Assembly (NCBI RefSeq): GCF_003254395.2
Contig: NC_037644.1
Span: forward strand, 2,039,001 to 2,103,000
Direction of reading: 5' to 3'
DNA length: 64,000 nucleotides
From: Apis mellifera
Lineage: Eukaryota > Arthropoda > Insecta > Hymenoptera > Apidae
Position numbers and translations under genes: made by a program. Under the pieces are notes generated by a model. It worked only from the letters and a program-made list of their open reading frames with translations. It was not told where the DNA came from and did no database searches. Shown here in pieces: positions 62,288-64,000 of this stretch. Each line of letters opens with the position of its first letter. Positions within the stretch are counted from its first letter, which is position 1.

Positions 62288-64000
62288 ATTCACTTAATCG
62301 TTGCTTGAAGAGGACTGTCTTGATCGTTGCTAGTTCATAGTGAACCAAGTCAATATACTGAGTGCTATATCGAGTGCTCGAACTTATGTGAGTAAAATGT
62401 TTTATTTGGTGTTAGAAGAAAAATCGCTTCTTAAAATAATTTGCATTATCGATAAGCATCATGAATTATGATAATATTTAAATGCTTTTTTTTTTCTATT
62501 CATTCTTTTTTACTAATATACTGATTTCTTTCTTTTTTTTTATTTTTATTTACTTTATAATTAAGCTATTTCTAGTTAGTTAATTAAGTTATTTTTGATA
62601 GTAATTCATTATATTAAACCATTATTAGCATTATTATTTATGTATATAGTATAAAATATATATTTATTTATTTATATATGTATACAGTTTGATAAAAGTT
62701 TTTATCTAGTATTGTTAAGTTATATTGCTTTTTAAATTTGTTAAAATATTTGCAATCTGATTTTTTCGTAACAAATATAAAACAAAAATATTTTATGCAT
62801 ATAATAAAATTTGTAGAAAAATTTCATGTTTAACCATTACTTTTTTATTTTTCACATACTTAATTTATAACAAACAAAATATTTTTGAATATATTTGCTT
62901 TATATATCACTATTTTGTATTCAATTAATTTTTAATATTATTTTTCATCATTTTTGAATATTCTTTATTCAGGTTATTATTTATTTATTTAATTTCATTA
63001 ATAATAATTATGATTCTTAAAAATTTGGAGAATTTTCGTAATGGAAGAATTTTTTTGATAATCCTTTAAAAATAATTGATTTAATATTCAAACGTGAAGT
63101 GATTTGTTGATTTATTTTTTCAAGAGTGATTAACAGAAATATATATATATATATATATACATTGATAAATTAATATATTATATAGTGTATAATAGAAATA
63201 CAGATTAACATGGAAAAGTGTTTATTTTAGAATAAATTTTAACCTTTGAATTTTTATTTCTATTATCGTGGCTAAAAAATATTTACAAAATCACGCTGCA
63301 CAAAAGAACTAATGTCGTGGCCTTATAAAATTTACGAATTCGACTCTTTCAACAGTTTAACAATAAGAAAGAATATAAGCGATAACCCAAACCGATATCA
63401 GTTAAACCAGTAGAATATGTAGATTTGTTTACATATATGTGGATCACAATTGAGTGATTCACAATTGTGTAAGAGCTATACCACAAATGAAAAAAATGAA
63501 ATTTTAATTAATTCTATCATCTCTTGTTGTTTAATTATTATTCTTTTATTTCAGTAATAAAATTTCTACTTTTACTATAACTCTACATACATAAACAATT
63601 ATTTTCTTTCTATATATTTTATAATTTTTATTTATTAATTGTAATTTTTATAAACATTATTATAAACATGGTTTCATGAAGTTGTAACAAAATTGAAAGA
63701 TACAATTTCCATATTATTATTTATTTCATTTCCTGTACCATGATATTTACCAGAATCTCAAATATACATTTACAAGAAAACAATGATAAAATAGAAGATG
63801 TATAAAAATAAAATTTAAGCTGTATCACTTTCCATCAATTGTTAATTAATACTTTAAAATTTCTTCATACACTTTAAAGCAAATGTACAAAAACATGTTT
63901 CATCAAATAAAATATATGATAAGAGTGTAATAAAATATGTAATAAGAACAGTTTTTCTAAAATTTCTTGTTCGATTCAATTTTCAGGTTTAAGTACAATG
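62288..64000. other. AT-rich region upstream of the phosphatase gene
   Basis: No gene is recognised. It includes a (TA)n run near 63138-63161 and poly-T tracts. At the window edge, TTTCAG at 63981-63986 followed by GTTTAAGTACAATG ends in an ATG at 63998-64000 with A at -3. It could be the start of another plus-strand gene's exon, but nothing beyond it is visible. Confidence 0.4.

Noticed and set aside
1..64000. tRNA, rRNA or other structural RNA genes
   Set aside because: Scanned by eye for tRNA A/B boxes and rRNA-like GC-rich cores; none was convincing. A covariance-model search would be needed to exclude small ones.

Overview
The window looks like nuclear DNA from a bee, most likely Apis. 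It is very AT-rich, with GC-richer islands and exons. It carries two mariner elements of the honeybee/earwig (mellifera) type, and its genes have many short GT-AG introns and encode insect-like proteins. This is inferred from base composition and protein similarity recalled from memory; no search was run.

Layout. Positions 1-25 kb hold no recognisable protein-coding gene. They contain a truncated mariner (872-1462), several arrays of 100-220 bp tandem repeats, GC-richer islands and a possible 5' untranslated exon ending in a strong splice donor at 8334/8335. From 25.1 to 40.3 kb on the plus strand is a CaMKK-type calcium/calmodulin-dependent protein kinase kinase, reconstructed here as seven certain coding exons plus one proposed first exon. 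One of its introns holds a second, internally deleted mariner. Another intron carries a tandem duplication of the 3' splice site of the next exon.

From 44.1 to 50.7 kb on the minus strand is a complete 14-exon lysosomal alpha-N-acetylglucosaminidase (NAGLU, GH89), convergent with CaMKK. From 51.7 to 56.8 kb, minus strand, is a 7-exon mARC-type MOSC protein (molybdenum amidoxime-reducing component) with an N-terminal membrane anchor. From 58.0 to 62.3 kb, minus strand, is a 6-exon HAD phosphatase related to phosphoglycolate/pyridoxal phosphatases; its first intron appears to start with GC instead of GT. These genes are unrelated housekeeping or signalling functions and nothing suggests joint operation.

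No wholly new multi-gene system was found. The more unusual items are the duplicated decoy splice acceptors in CaMKK, an intronic fold-back repeat able to make long double-stranded RNA in the phosphatase gene, a small secreted-peptide reading frame head-to-head with and antisense to the NAGLU 5' end, and a very long N-terminal extension of CaMKK. Exon boundaries were placed by eye from splice consensus, reading-frame phase and protein similarity. They agree in phase throughout except at one NAGLU junction, which is flagged.
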